Shown here: one piece after another, positions 51,016-58,864 of the stretch
How the letters are laid out: each line of letters opens with the position of its first letter
How positions within the stretch are numbered: the stretch's first letter is position 1
Origin: JBFMFR01 sp040752025
GTDB lineage: Bacteria > Chloroflexota > Anaerolineae > Anaerolineales > UBA4823
Length of the DNA stretch: 64,000 bases
Assembly (NCBI GenBank): GCA_040752025.1
Contig: JBFMFR010000025.1
Coordinates: forward strand, 1 to 64,000
Reading direction: 5' to 3'
Program-made: the position numbers and the translations under genes
Notes under the pieces: model-generated
Told to the model about the DNA's origin: nothing
Database searches by the model: none
Seen by the model: only the letters and a program-made list of their open reading frames with translations

Positions 51016-51054
51016 CCAGGCACCAATCATAAGCTACGATTGGTGCCTGGTTTT
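51016..51054 (+). terminator. strong intrinsic terminator in the degV leader
   Basis: CCAGGCACCAATC at 51016-51028 pairs perfectly with 51038-51050 around a 9-nt loop and is followed at once by TTTT. Because the only upstream gene is divergent, this terminator can act only on a transcript starting near 50995, so it may be an attenuator for degV or the end of a tiny RNA. Confidence 0.75.
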
Positions 51055-51143
51055 CAGAAGGACCTCACACCCCATCTTTATCGTTGTTCCATAACATATT
51101 CCTGCGCCTGCCATCCAACCAATCGAAAAAACGGAGAAAGACC

Positions 51144-52004
51144 ATGAAAATCTTAACAGATTGTGCGGCTGACCTGTCAGTCGAAGAAGCCCGGGTCCTG
51201 GGGATCGCCATCGCCCCTCTCTTTATCCAATTCCCAGACGGTGAAGTGGATGCGCTAGACCTGACCCCAGATGAATTCTACGACCGCCTGGAGGCCATGC
51301 AGCCAGAAATCCCCACCACCGCCCAGCCTTCCGCCGGCATCTTCGGTGGGCTGTACCAGAAGATGGCCGATGCCGGCGAGGAAATTCTCTCTATCCATAT
51401 TTCATCTGGCCTGAGCGGCACGATCAATTCGGCGCGCCAGGCTGCCCAGCAAATGGCCGATAAATTGGTGCACGTGGTGGACAGCATGACACTGTCCGGC
51501 GGGCAGCGCTTCCAGGTGCTGGCCGCAGCGCGCGCCCTGCAAGCTGGCTGGAATATCCCAGCCATCATGAAACGTCTGGAACAGGTGCGCGCCAACACCG
51601 AGGTGATCTACACCCTTGAGACGCTGACTTACCTGGCGCGCGGCGGGCGCATCGGGCGCGTGCAGGCCCTGGCTGGCTCACTGTTGGGCATCAAACCGAT
51701 CATCCACGTGAACAAAGAAGATGGCAAGTACAGCCCGGTGGGCAGAGCGCGCACGGTCAAGCGCGCCCTGAACGACATCGCCGATCACCTGGCGAGCCTG
51801 TATCCCTACGAAAAACCGCTGTGGGTATCCGTGATGCATGGCAAATACCAGGAACAGGCCGAAGCGCTGGCCAGCCTGCTGCAAGAAAAGCTCAACGTAG
51901 GCAAACTGGAGATTTTGCGCATCTCGCCCGTGCTGGGCGTGCACACCGGGCCCGGCATCGTCGGCGCCACCGTGGTGCCGATGCACTTGATCGAAGGATT
52001 CTAA
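51144..52004 (+). CDS. DegV-family fatty-acid-binding protein
   Basis: 286 residues from ATG 51144 (GGAGAAAG upstream; longer readings run back into the leader). KILTDCAADLSVEEARVLGIAIAPLFIQF, TTAQPSAGIF and ISSGLSGTINSARQAAQQM followed by VVDSMTLSGGQRFQVLAAA are DegV hallmarks. The C-terminal domain includes LARGGRIGRVQALAGSLLGIKPI. DegV/FakB proteins hold a fatty acid for phosphorylation by the FakA kinase; no fakA is in the window. A terminator in the leader suggests regulated expression. Confidence 0.92.
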   Translation: MKILTDCAADLSVEEARVLGIAIAPLFIQFPDGEVDALDLTPDEFYDRLEAMQPEIPTTAQPSAGIFGGLYQKMADAGEEILSIHISSGLSGTINSARQAAQQMADKLVHVVDSMTLSGGQRFQVLAAARALQAGWNIPAIMKRLEQVRANTEVIYTLETLTYLARGGRIGRVQALAGSLLGIKPIIHVNKEDGKYSPVGRARTVKRALNDIADHLASLYPYEKPLWVSVMHGKYQEQAEALASLLQEKLNVGKLEILRISPVLGVHTGPGIVGATVVPMHLIEGF

Positions 52005-52032
52005 TCCGCTCGCTCCACCATGAGGGGCAGGC

Positions 52033-52446
52033 TCAATAGATGAACTTCCAGCGCGAGGGGTATTTCAGCATGGAAGGTTCACCTGCCGAGCGCACCCGGC
52101 GCCCGCATTCGAGGAACACAATGCGGATGTTGCGCAGCGCGTACAGGGTCTGCCCCCCCGACGACCCGCAGGTATTGCCATACACCGGATCCCATAACTC
52201 GACGTAATAGGGCTGGAACCGGTAGATGCCCTGCTCAATCGTGAAAGTCTTCTCACTCGGGGCAGTGCGGTCTCCGATGGGCATGCGCAAGTAATAGACT
52301 GTATCGGTCTCCGTGCCGGTGAGCTTGTATTCCATCGGAAAGCCAGACTTATTGATGAGCTTCAGGCGCACCAATTTGACTGGCTCTGACCCCGCGCCCA
52401 GGCACAGCAGTGCGAAGAGAGATAGCAACACAAAAGCTCTTTTCAT
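52033..52446 (-). CDS. small secreted protein of unknown function
   Basis: 137 residues. A signal peptide (MKRAFVLLSLFALLCLGAG) is followed by a beta-rich domain (VKLVRLKLINKSGFPMEYKLTGTETDTVYYLRMPIGDR) and two Cys residues (NTCGSSGG, FLECGRR) that could form a disulfide. The start codon overlaps the histidine-kinase stop by ATGA, so it is translated with the two-component system and may be part of its sensing or output. No family recognised. Confidence 0.7.
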   Translation of the reverse strand: MKRAFVLLSLFALLCLGAGSEPVKLVRLKLINKSGFPMEYKLTGTETDTVYYLRMPIGDRTAPSEKTFTIEQGIYRFQPYYVELWDPVYGNTCGSSGGQTLYALRNIRIVFLECGRRVRSAGEPSMLKYPSRWKFIY

Positions 52447-53543
52447 CGATCCACGGCTCCATTCTCTAAAGGCAATTCCACGATAAACGAGCTGCCCTGG
52501 TTCAGGCCAGCGCTATCCACCAGGATCTGCCCACCATGCGACTGAACGATCGCCTGGGCGATGGCCAGTCCCAAGCCCGTACCCGGCAACTCCCGGCTGC
52601 GCGCTTCATCTGCCCGATAGAAACGATCGAAGACCCGCGGCAGGTTTTCCGCAGCGATGCCCATGCCCGTATCGTGCACGGTGAGCAACGCCTGCTGGCC
52701 AGACTGACGTAAAACCACCAGCACCTCCCCACCCTCAGGAGTATACCGCAAAGCATTGCCGAGCAGGTTCTGGATCAACTGGCGGATGCGGGCCACATCG
52801 ATCTGGCAAGCCAGCGGTGTATCGGGCAGCCTGGTCTTCAAGGCAACTTGCTTGAGCGCCGCAATGGGTTGAAAAACCTCAACCGAATTGGCAACCAGCG
52901 CCGTCAGGTCGGCTTCCTGCAAGTCAAGATGCAATTCGTGCGCTTCAGCCAGGGCCAGCTCATGTAGATCGTCCACCAGAGCCGCCAGTTGGTGCGATTG
53001 CTCCAACAGCCGGTCGATCTCCTCCATATCCAGCGGGTAGACGCCATCCAGGATGGCCTGCAAGTTGCCTTGCAAGAGGTGCACCGGGTGGCGCAACTCG
53101 TGGGTGACATCTGCTAGCATGTTGCGGCGCAGCTCTTCCTGGCGCTGCAGCTCGACCGCCATCTGGTTGAAAGATTGGGCCACCGATTTCATCTCCAGGC
53201 TGCCGCGCAGCGGGACGCGGTGCCCCCACTCACGCCGGGCGACCGCCCGGGCGCCAGCCTCCAGCGCGCGCAAAGGCGCAACCAGGCCGCGCGCCATCCA
53301 GGCGCCAGCCGCCAGGCCAAACAGCGAGCCCACCACCAGAGTCCTGAACAGATAGTCCCACAGCCGGCGCTCGAGGCTATCCCGGTAGCGCTCCGGGTCG
53401 CGTTCATCGAAAGGAACTCTCTCCGCGGGGCGATCGACCCAATGGGTATAAGAGGAAACCATACGATAACCGACCGGGAAAAAAGCCACCAGGATGACCA
53501 CGCACCCAATCAACAAACTGATCCAGACCCACAAGCGATTCAT
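52443..53543 (-). CDS. sensor histidine kinase
   Basis: 366 residues. Two membrane helices (about 5-27 and 67-87) flank a short extracytoplasmic loop of about 40 residues; a HAMP-like linker (RGLVAPLRALEAGARAVARREWGHRV) leads to the HisKA box ADVTHELRHP with His148, then the N, G1 and G2 boxes of the ATPase domain (LIQNLLGNALRYTPEGG, DTGMGIA, GTGLGLAIA). The small sensory loop suggests it senses the membrane or a partner rather than a soluble ligand. It overlaps the response-regulator gene by 4 bp. Confidence 0.94.
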   Translation of the reverse strand: MNRLWVWISLLIGCVVILVAFFPVGYRMVSSYTHWVDRPAERVPFDERDPERYRDSLERRLWDYLFRTLVVGSLFGLAAGAWMARGLVAPLRALEAGARAVARREWGHRVPLRGSLEMKSVAQSFNQMAVELQRQEELRRNMLADVTHELRHPVHLLQGNLQAILDGVYPLDMEEIDRLLEQSHQLAALVDDLHELALAEAHELHLDLQEADLTALVANSVEVFQPIAALKQVALKTRLPDTPLACQIDVARIRQLIQNLLGNALRYTPEGGEVLVVLRQSGQQALLTVHDTGMGIAAENLPRVFDRFYRADEARSRELPGTGLGLAIAQAIVQSHGGQILVDSAGLNQGSSFIVELPLENGAVDR

Positions 53544-54250
53544 TCGGTCTCTCCTGATTCGAAGCGATAGCCTACGCCGTAAACGGTCTTGATGTACTGC
53601 GGGTTGCGGGGATCCGCCTCGATCTTCTGGCGCAAATTGCGGATATGGCTGTCCAAAGTGCGTTCGATGCCCAGGAAATCGCCTCCCAGGGCTTTACGGA
53701 TCAAATCGCCGCGCGTCAATACATAACCGGCCTGTTCCAACAGAACGCGCAGGATCTCGAACTCAGTGGCCGTCAGGCCCACCGGGCTGCCGTTCACCAG
53801 TACTTCTCGCCGCCCGATATCCATCTGCACACTGCCGGCGCGCAGCAGGCGGGTGCGCGCCGCCCCTGAGACACTTTGCTGCACGCGCAAGCGTGCCCGC
53901 ACGCGCGCCACCACCTCGCGCGGGTTGTACGGCTTGGTCACGTAGTCATCCGCGCCCAGTTCCAGCCCGACGATCTTATCCGTGTCTGAAACCCGGGCGG
54001 TGAGCATGATGATCGGAGTGTGCTCCAGCAGCGGGTCACCGCGCACCGCCCGGGTGATGTCCCAGCCATCACGATCCGGCAGCATCAGGTCCAGCAGAAC
54101 CAGGTCAGGATGATCGCGGCGCAAGCTGTGCATAGCGTTCTCGCCGGTGTAGGCCACCAGCACATCGTAACCAGCCTGCTCCAGGTAGCCACGCATCAGG
54201 CGCACGACTTCCTTATCATCATCGACAACCAGAATCCGCTGTTTCAGCAT
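53540..54250 (-). CDS. OmpR/PhoB-family response regulator
   Basis: 236 residues. The receiver domain (1-120) has the acidic pair Asp10-Asp11, phospho-acceptor Asp54 (VLLDLMLPDRDGW) and Lys near 106 (VTKPYNP). The C-terminal winged helix (LTATEFEILRVLLEQAGYVLTRGDLIRKALG ... VDSHIRNLRQKIE-like) binds DNA. It works with the overlapping histidine kinase downstream and follows an exporter operon, whose genes it probably regulates. Confidence 0.95.
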   Translation of the reverse strand: MLKQRILVVDDDKEVVRLMRGYLEQAGYDVLVAYTGENAMHSLRRDHPDLVLLDLMLPDRDGWDITRAVRGDPLLEHTPIIMLTARVSDTDKIVGLELGADDYVTKPYNPREVVARVRARLRVQQSVSGAARTRLLRAGSVQMDIGRREVLVNGSPVGLTATEFEILRVLLEQAGYVLTRGDLIRKALGGDFLGIERTLDSHIRNLRQKIEADPRNPQYIKTVYGVGYRFESGETE

Positions 54251-54278
54251 TGAGCGCTCACCATCATCACACCGCGTT

Positions 54279-54947
54279 TTACTGAATCTTGGCCTCTAAG
54301 AACTTAATGAGAGCATCCAGCAACTGAGTTGGCACGCCCAGGCCGGAGGGCGAGAAACTACCCCCACGCGCAGCCATGGCTGTCTGGCGCGCTTCTGGGC
54401 TAAACCCACCGTCAGGAGCCCCACCGCCCGGGAAGCCCCCTGGTCCGCCGCCGAAGCCGCCGCCACCGCCGCCACCCTGCCCATTCTGACGAGCGGCCTG
54501 GCGCGTTGCCTGGACTTCAGGGCTCAGGTTCCCTGGCCGACCTCCGCCCAGGTTCACGCCCAGTTCCTGGCCGAGCGTTGCAATATCCTCATAGGATAAT
54601 TGCATAGCTTTGATGGCATCCAGTTGCTCAGGCGTCATGGTCTGTTGGATCTGTTTCAACACTGCCTGGCTCTCCTGCGCGGCGGCCGTTTCGCTCTGGC
54701 CGAGGCTGCGCACCGCCTTCCAAAGCGGAAGCAGCTTGCCTGCCTGGGCAGCGTCTACGGCACGATCCGTCTGCTCGAGCCTGAAAGTGCCCAGCGCAAG
54801 CTGCAGCGCCAACGGCAGATCCCTGGGGGCCATCTGGGTTTGATCGGAGCCTGGGCCTGCCTGGGCAGCAGCCGCCTGGGGCGTCGCGCCGCAGGCTACC
54901 AGAGACAGGCACAGCAAAATTGTAAGTATAGATAGGACAAAACGGGG
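54279..54947 (-). CDS. Gly-rich lipoprotein in exporter operon
   Basis: 222 residues from ATG 54947 with AGGAGG six bases upstream. A lipoprotein signal ends LVAC at Cys20. The middle contains short helices (ALGTFRLEQTDRAVDAAQAGKLLPLWKAVR; MTPEQLDAIKAMQLSYEDIATLGQELG) reminiscent of Spy/CpxP-like chaperone helices, then a run of glycines and NQ residues (GQGGGGGGGFGGGPGGFPGGG) and a short hydrophobic end. It lies between the exporter permease and the response regulator. Possibly an envelope-stress accessory protein or signal for the kinase; function unknown. Confidence 0.7.
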   Translation of the reverse strand, partial: PRFVLSILTILLCLSLVACGATPQAAAAQAGPGSDQTQMAPRDLPLALQLALGTFRLEQTDRAVDAAQAGKLLPLWKAVRSLGQSETAAAQESQAVLKQIQQTMTPEQLDAIKAMQLSYEDIATLGQELGVNLGGGRPGNLSPEVQATRQAARQNGQGGGGGGGFGGGPGGFPGGGAPDGGFSPEARQTAMAARGGSFSPSGLGVPTQLLDALIKFLEAKIQ

Positions 54948-54989
54948 CATTACCAACCTCCTGATCATAAAAATACTTCTACCTGAAAA

Positions 54990-56228
54990 TCATTCATGCC
55001 GCAGCGCCTCGATAGGATCAAGTTGAGCGGCTTTATTGGCCGGGTAATAACCGAAGAAAATGCCGACAGCCGCGGCAGAGCTGAAAGCCAGGGCAATCGA
55101 CTCGGGCAGCACCACGGTGCGCATCCCGCCCAGGCGGCTGAAGAGCCAGGCGCCGCCTACCCCGGCAGCCACGCCCAGCAGACCGCCCACCAGGCTCAAC
55201 AGGAGCGCCTCGGTGAGGAACTGCATGCGGATATCGTTGGGGGCGGCGCCCACCGACTGGCGGATGCCGATCTCGCGCGTGCGCTCGGTTACGCTGACCA
55301 GCATGATATTCATAATACCGATGCCGCCTACCAGCAGCGAAACGGCTGCCACCCAGGCCAGCAAGCTACGGAAAGCCGCGGTAGTGGCTTCACGCGTCTG
55401 GATGATATCCTGCTGCGTGGTGATCGAGAAGTCTGGTGCATCCAGGCTGACTTTGTGACGCTTGGCAAGCAGCAACTGGATCTGCAAGATCACATCGTCC
55501 AGAGACATCTGGTCATCGATCTTGACGTAGATCATGCGCACCCGGTCACCCATCACCCGGGCAAAGCGCGAAGGGGTAAATTTCTGGAAGACGACCGTGG
55601 TCGGTAGATACAGGCGCGCATCGTAGTCCGCATCGCCTACCTGGCCTCTTTCCGAGAAAACCCCAATCACCACCAGCTTGGTATTGCCCACCGAAACCAC
55701 CTGGCCGACAGGCGGCTGGTCGGCAAAAAGCTCCGTCGCCAGGTCTGCCCCCAGCACCGCCACTTTCTCGTTGCGGTCCAGCTCGGTTTGGGTGAAATAG
55801 CGCCCGGTGGCAATCTTCATATCGCGCACCGCCGGGAAATCCGGCGTGGTGCCCAGGAGCGAAACTGAATCGATGGTCACATTGCCGAACTTGACGGTCT
55901 GCTCGCTGGGCTGCTCGACTACCACGCCTTTCACGCCCGCCACCTGCTTGGCGATCGCCAGGGCATCATCGTACACCAGCCCGCCGGATTCGCCCTGCCC
56001 ACCCCTGTCGCCAGGGCCGCCGCGGCTGAAGTTTTGTGTGATGAAGATCAGGTTGCTGCCCAGGCTGGTGATCTGCTCTGCAATGGTAGCTTCGGTGCCG
56101 GCGCTGACCGAGACCATGATAATCACAGCAGCCACGCCGATGATCACGCCCAGCATGGTCAGCAGAGAGCGCAGCTTGTTCCTGGCCAGGCCATGCCAGG
56201 CGACCTGGATCACTTTAGTGAGTCGCAT
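54990..56228 (-). CDS. MacB-type ABC exporter permease
   Basis: 412 residues from ATG 56228 with GGAGGGCGAG upstream; the longer open frame overlaps the ATPase gene in another frame. One N-terminal helix (LLTMLGVIIGVAAVIIMVSVSAGTEA) precedes a large extracytoplasmic MacB-PCD domain, and three helices lie near the C-terminus (SLLAWVAAVSLLVGGIGIMNIMLVSVTERTREIGIRQSVGA, LLSLVGGLLGVAAGVGGAWLF, ALAFSSAAAVGIFFGYYPANKAA). This is the FtsX/MacB fold that uses mechanotransmission rather than a channel. Overlaps the ATPase gene by 14 bp. Confidence 0.92.
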   Translation of the reverse strand: MRLTKVIQVAWHGLARNKLRSLLTMLGVIIGVAAVIIMVSVSAGTEATIAEQITSLGSNLIFITQNFSRGGPGDRGGQGESGGLVYDDALAIAKQVAGVKGVVVEQPSEQTVKFGNVTIDSVSLLGTTPDFPAVRDMKIATGRYFTQTELDRNEKVAVLGADLATELFADQPPVGQVVSVGNTKLVVIGVFSERGQVGDADYDARLYLPTTVVFQKFTPSRFARVMGDRVRMIYVKIDDQMSLDDVILQIQLLLAKRHKVSLDAPDFSITTQQDIIQTREATTAAFRSLLAWVAAVSLLVGGIGIMNIMLVSVTERTREIGIRQSVGAAPNDIRMQFLTEALLLSLVGGLLGVAAGVGGAWLFSRLGGMRTVVLPESIALAFSSAAAVGIFFGYYPANKAAQLDPIEALRHE

Positions 56229-56997
56229 GCTCGCCCTCCTGTCTGGCCAGGCCAGCCGACGGAAATCCTGTTCCGCGCCCGTTGTTTTCATCCGTATCGA
56301 TGCGCCCATCCCGGAAACGGATAATGCGCTGGGCATGTGCGGCGATATCATCCGCATGCGTTACCATCACGATCGTACTGCCCTGAGCATGCAACTGTAA
56401 CAGTAAGGTCATAATTTCCTCGCCGGAGTGCGTGTCGAGGTTGCCAGTGGGTTCATCCGCCAGGATCAACAGCGGGTCATTGACCAGCGCCCGGGCAATG
56501 GCCACGCGCTGGCCCTGCCCGCCGGACAGTTCGTTTGGCTTGTGATGCGTGCGGTCCGCCAGGCCAACGGCGTCGAGAGCCGCCAGGGCTTTGGCTTTTT
56601 GCTCAGCATCGTTCAACCGGTTTTCGCGCTGGTAAAGCATCGGCAGCATAACGTTTTCTAAGGCCGTCGTGCCCGCCAACAAATTGTAAGATTGAAAGAC
56701 AAAACCGATGCGCCGGTTGCGGATCACCGCCAGTTGAGTTTTGTTCAGGCCGCTGACATCCTCGCCTACCAGGAGATACCGCCCGGAAGTTGGCCGGTCC
56801 AGGCAGCCCAGGATATTCATCAGCGTGCTCTTGCCAGAGCCTGAAGGGCCCATGATGGCAACGAATTCATTTTCAACGATGCGCAGATTGACCGCATCCA
56901 GCGCCCGCACCTGGACATCGCCCTGGCCGTAGATTTTGGTCAGGCTTTCGGTCTGGATGATGGCCGGGGAGGCTGCTTCCGCTTTGATTGCGTTCAT
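56215..56997 (-). CDS. MacB/LolD-type ABC exporter ATPase
   Basis: 260 residues. Walker A GPSGSGKST, signature LSGGQGQRVAIARAL, Walker B LILADEPTGNLD and the H-loop VTHAD are all intact. The C-terminal 30 residues (GRIDTDENNGRGTGFPSAGL) are a variable tail. It forms a tripartite exporter with the membrane-fusion protein upstream (5 bp gap) and the permease downstream. Confidence 0.95.
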   Translation of the reverse strand: MNAIKAEAASPAIIQTESLTKIYGQGDVQVRALDAVNLRIVENEFVAIMGPSGSGKSTLMNILGCLDRPTSGRYLLVGEDVSGLNKTQLAVIRNRRIGFVFQSYNLLAGTTALENVMLPMLYQRENRLNDAEQKAKALAALDAVGLADRTHHKPNELSGGQGQRVAIARALVNDPLLILADEPTGNLDTHSGEEIMTLLLQLHAQGSTIVMVTHADDIAAHAQRIIRFRDGRIDTDENNGRGTGFPSAGLARQEGEHATH

Positions 56998-57002
56998 GGT
57001 GC

Positions 57003-58394
57003 TCAGTTGCCTGCCTGGACGATGCCCGTGCTGACGACTTCGCCGGCCTGCAAGCCGGATTTGATCTCAGCCGAGGTCACATCCATCAAACCGACCTCGA
57101 CAACGCGCATGTTCAACTCGCCATTTTCTTCAACGAAGACAGCATATTCGCCCGGGTCCAGCTCGCGCAGCGCCTCCACCGGCACCAGCACGGCGTCCAT
57201 CGCCCGTCCGGAAACCACATCCACCGAGGCGTTCAAACCGACCGGCAGAAATACACTGCCTAAACTTTCCTTGTCTAGCGATACCATTACTTTGACGGCC
57301 TGCACGTTGGAAACATCCTCCAGGCTGGGGCTGACCAGGGTTACCTTGCCTGTGAAAGTCTTATCTGGCAGGGCATCGAAAACCACATCCGCCTCGTAGC
57401 CTAGGGCCACTTTGTCCAGGTCGGTTTCATCCAGGTAAACCTCCAGCACCGGCTGATCCAGGTTTGCCAGGGTGATAAAAGCCGTCCCGCCGGCAGATTC
57501 GCCCACGTTAGCCGAAATCGAGAGCACCGTCCCATCCATCGGCGCCGCCAATTCGTCAATCGCCTTGGCTTCTTTCGCCAGCGCCAGGCTGGCCTGTGCA
57601 TTTTCGAGCTCGGCCTGGGCCTGGGCCATTTCATCCGCCGCCGGACCATCTTTGTACTTTTCGTATTCGCCGCGCGCCTTGTTCAGGTTCGCCTCGGCAA
57701 CCTGCAATTCATATTCATAATTCAGGCGTTTCACAGCCGAGTCGTAGTTGCCCTGGGCGACATTTAGCGCCACCAACAGATTGTAGCGCGTATCGTTGCT
57801 GGCAGGGTACAGTCGGTACGGTTCAAAGGCTGCGCTGGCGGCATCCAGCTCGGCCTTGGTTTTATCCAGGGCTTCAATGGCATCCATGCCCTGCAAGTAA
57901 ATCGGCATGGTGTAATTTTCCAACTGGTATTGGGCATCCCGGACTGCCTGGGAATAGGTAGCGATATCGCTCAAGGCTGTGGTGCGGGCGATCTCGGCAT
58001 TCGCAACCAGGTCATCGATGGCGCTCTGGGCTTTCAAAACAGCCAGCTCCGCCGTCGAGATCGATACCGCGATCGTTTCGGGAGTGTCCTTGGTTTGCAA
58101 ACGGGCCAGCACCTGACCCTCTTTCACCTGGTCGCCAACGCCAACGTTCAACTCGATCAGCGTGCCGCTATCATCGAATCCCAGGCTGATTTGCTCGGCT
58201 GGCACGACCTGTCCGGTGCCGCTGGCCGTGATCACCAGGTCGCCGCGCCTCGCCACGGCGGTTTGTAAGGCCGGCTCGGCTGTGGTGGCAGTGCTCTGAG
58301 CCAGGTAATGGGTGTAATAGTAGTAACCGCCGCCTGCCAGCGCTAAAATGACCACCAGGATGATCCAGAAGATTCGCTTTTTGAATATCATCAT
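57003..58394 (-). CDS. HlyD/MacA-type membrane-fusion (periplasmic adaptor) protein
   Basis: 463 residues. One N-terminal membrane helix (IFWIILVVILALAGGGYYYY), then a biotinyl-lipoyl-like part (VARRGDLVITASGTGQVVPAEQISLGFDDSGTLIELNVGVGDQVKEGQVLARL), a long coiled-coil hairpin (about 105-285) and beta-barrel segments. MacA-like adaptors activate the MacB ATPase. An adaptor in a group usually described as monoderm-like or lacking typical outer-membrane channels is common in such bacteria and probably shapes a surface complex. First gene of the operon; GGAG six bases upstream of the ATG. Confidence 0.92.
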   Translation of the reverse strand: MMIFKKRIFWIILVVILALAGGGYYYYTHYLAQSTATTAEPALQTAVARRGDLVITASGTGQVVPAEQISLGFDDSGTLIELNVGVGDQVKEGQVLARLQTKDTPETIAVSISTAELAVLKAQSAIDDLVANAEIARTTALSDIATYSQAVRDAQYQLENYTMPIYLQGMDAIEALDKTKAELDAASAAFEPYRLYPASNDTRYNLLVALNVAQGNYDSAVKRLNYEYELQVAEANLNKARGEYEKYKDGPAADEMAQAQAELENAQASLALAKEAKAIDELAAPMDGTVLSISANVGESAGGTAFITLANLDQPVLEVYLDETDLDKVALGYEADVVFDALPDKTFTGKVTLVSPSLEDVSNVQAVKVMVSLDKESLGSVFLPVGLNASVDVVSGRAMDAVLVPVEALRELDPGEYAVFVEENGELNMRVVEVGLMDVTSAEIKSGLQAGEVVSTGIVQAGN

Positions 58395-58477
58395 GAATAG
58401 CTCCTACCTGCTTCTCTTTTCATTTTGAAAGCCCAGTAAAGAATTATACGAGGGAAATGTGCAAATCTTGTGCAGAT

Positions 58478-58615
58478 GATCCCTATTTTATATGTAAGAC
58501 TGGGCGTATCCCGGCAAACCATCCACGCCATCGAAACCGGCAAGTACGACCCCAGCCTGCCGCTGGCTTTCAAACTGGCGCGGTTGTTTGGACTGGCGAT
58601 CGAGGAGATTTCCAC
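58478..58615 (+). pseudogene. XRE-type HTH regulator fragment
   Basis: The frame reads RLGVSRQTIHAIETGKYDPSLPLAFKLARLFGLAIEEIS, the core of a small Cro/XRE regulator of the type RLGVSRQTVNAIETGKYDPSLPLAFKIA. The first helix that should precede RLGVSRQ is missing, and after EEIS the sequence changes to an unrelated one that on the other strand looks like a CorA fragment. No start or usual C-terminus remains. The 470-bp gap from 58395 to 58864 holds only this fragment, the CorA piece and the leader of the kinase gene. Confidence 0.6.
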
Positions 58616-58618
58616 GCC

Positions 58619-58760
58619 AATCGACTTCGGCTGGCCGGAAAACACCCTCCTTGCCATCCGAAACAGGCAATTGCAAGACCAGGAACAGGTATTGGTCCTG
58701 GTGGTCGAGCTTGGGGATTTCGCGCTCGGTCAGGCAGTCTTGCAAATTCAAGGGGTGAAA
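58619..58760 (-). pseudogene. CorA-like magnesium transporter fragment
   Basis: Read on the minus strand, FHPLNLQDCLTEREIPKLD followed by HQDQYLFLVLQLPV and VFRPAEVD matches the N-terminal cytosolic domain of CorA proteins. A stop codon lies directly before FHPL, and the match ends at AEVD where the HTH fragment of the opposite strand begins. It is a short piece, not a gene. Confidence 0.5.
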
Positions 58761-58864
58761 TTAGGGATACAATCCCGAGAACCATCCTGCGCATCTGTTT
58801 GAGACTTGTTATAATACAACTACGGACTGGGCCGGGATTCCCGCTCATGCCAGGGTAAACAGGT

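Noticed and set aside
50944..51147. 67-codon plus-strand frame before degV
   Set aside because: It spans the promoter and the intrinsic terminator hairpin and has no protein-like features.
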